From Paludibacteraceae bacterium (GTDB lineage: Bacteria; Bacteroidota; Bacteroidia; Bacteroidales; Paludibacteraceae): a stretch of 64,000 bases of DNA. The DNA lies in NCBI GenBank assembly GCA_031292565.1, contig JARLGW010000012.1, positions 1 to 64,000 of the forward strand, read 5' to 3'. A program made the position numbers and the translations under genes. How positions within the stretch are numbered: position 1 is the first letter of the stretch; the number at the start of each line of letters is the position of its first letter. Shown here piece after piece: positions 63,444 to 64,000 of this stretch. The notes under the pieces are model-generated. The model made no database searches. It saw only the letters and a program-made list of their open reading frames with translations, and was not told the origin of the DNA.

Positions 63444-64000
63444 TAGACGAATAAAGCCAGAAAGGTTTTTTCTTATCTTAGCTTTTCTTTTTGGTTTCTT
63501 GTTTGTTTTTGTTACGCCTCCATTTCAGGTGCCAGATGAACCTGCACATTTTTATAAAGCATATCAAGTTTCGAAATTTTCATTTCTTGGTGAAAAACAA
63601 GCAGACTGTGCCAGCACCTACAATCCAATTTCTATTGTAACAGTAATTGGTAAAAAAAAAGGTAATTGTTCCGGCGACTATATTCCAATTTCCATTGTAA
63701 CAATGGCTAATGATTTAATTGGAAATATCCCTTCTCATCCAGAAAATAAGGTTCCTATTGAAAAGGTTCTTCGTCATTTAAATGAAAAAGCAGATCTAGA
63801 TGTAAAAGATTTTTGTGGTTTCCCCAATACAGTTATTTATTCTCCAATTGTATATATGCCTCAAAGTGTTGGAATTGGAATTGCTAGAATATTCAATTGT
63901 TCTCCACTAGTGATGTTTTATGCCGGGCGTTTATTTAATTTATTGGCATTTATTCTTATTGTTTATTTTTCAATCAAAATTATTCCTTTTTTTAAGTGGG
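63430..64000 (+). CDS. DUF2142 membrane protein, 5' part only
   Basis: The frame is open from the ATG at 63430 to the window edge (190 codons). A first membrane span ([16 protein letters not shown]) is followed by the DUF2142 signature [19 protein letters not shown], a periplasmic loop and a second span ([18 protein letters not shown]). DUF2142 proteins are large GT-C-like membrane proteins of envelope glycan pathways. The loop holds a 20-residue tandem duplication described in the findings. The start overlaps the preceding gene by 14 bases, so translation is probably coupled. Confidence 0.85.
   Translation, partial: MSLNSRRIKPERFFLILAFLFGFLFVFVTPPFQVPDEPAHFYKAYQVSKFSFLGEKQADCASTYNPISIVTVIGKKKGNCSGDYIPISIVTMANDLIGNIPSHPENKVPIEKVLRHLNEKADLDVKDFCGFPNTVIYSPIVYMPQSVGIGIARIFNCSPLVMFYAGRLFNLLAFILIVYFSIKIIPFFKW

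Overview
The window reads as chromosomal DNA of a Bacteroidota bacterium, most likely order Bacteroidales. Three things point there: two secreted proteins with C-terminal type IX secretion (Por) sorting domains; many TAnnTTTG -7 promoter elements with few Shine-Dalgarno sequences; and families typical of the phylum (DUF2723, DUF2851, MG2/plug proteins, OMP_b-brl TonB receptors, Bacteroidetes-type RecQ). No rRNA, tRNA, CRISPR array, IS transposase or prophage was seen. Genus-level assignment is not possible from this reading alone.

Layout. 1-694: 3' end of a T9SS cargo protein. 889-5164: four-gene cluster pairing two PLP sulfur-amino-acid enzymes (MalY/PatB-like, Cys/Met-metabolism family) with a LuxR-type response regulator and a membrane AraC-type regulator. 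5300-6592: RRM protein, small outer-membrane protein, hypothetical protein. 6639-12383 (minus): tig-clpP-clpX-recQ. 12580-17853: queG, a DPP-IV-like peptidase, an abundant-type beta-barrel protein and an LD-carboxypeptidase. 17977-28148: an envelope module in which two large MG2/plug-like paralogues flank a response regulator, a histidine kinase and a TonB-dependent receptor. 28233-43912: RNase R, an orphan HsdR-N nuclease-like protein, DUF2723, polysaccharide deacetylase, DUF2851, folE, SPOR protein, ispD, acyltransferase, recG, ndk and an M23/LysM peptidase. 43985-48571 (minus): SIS isomerase, a GH16-fold protein lacking the catalytic acids, LOG protein, gyrB. 48737-57434: Rieske-like lipoprotein, GT2, a multi-hairpin repeat element, murF, aroA, tcdA, a MaoC hydratase and an lrgAB-like pair. 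57570-59864: a T9SS protein built of about eight repeats. 59992-64000: metal-transporter-like membrane protein, SDR, then GtrA, FAD oxidoreductase and DUF2142, probably the edge of a surface-glycan locus.

How the parts fit. The most notable part is 17977-28148. The same roughly 33-base element (CCTAAATTTCT, then CCAAA, CAATTT and a TAnTTTTG -7) lies upstream of both the response regulator and the TonB receptor, with identical 25-base spacing to the -7. This suggests the two-component system controls itself and the receptor. The flanking paralogues share an N-terminal MG2-like domain and a C-terminal plug-like region but have no barrel; what they do is unknown. Several gene starts were moved from the longest open frame because a -7 element overlaps or follows the upstream start codon.
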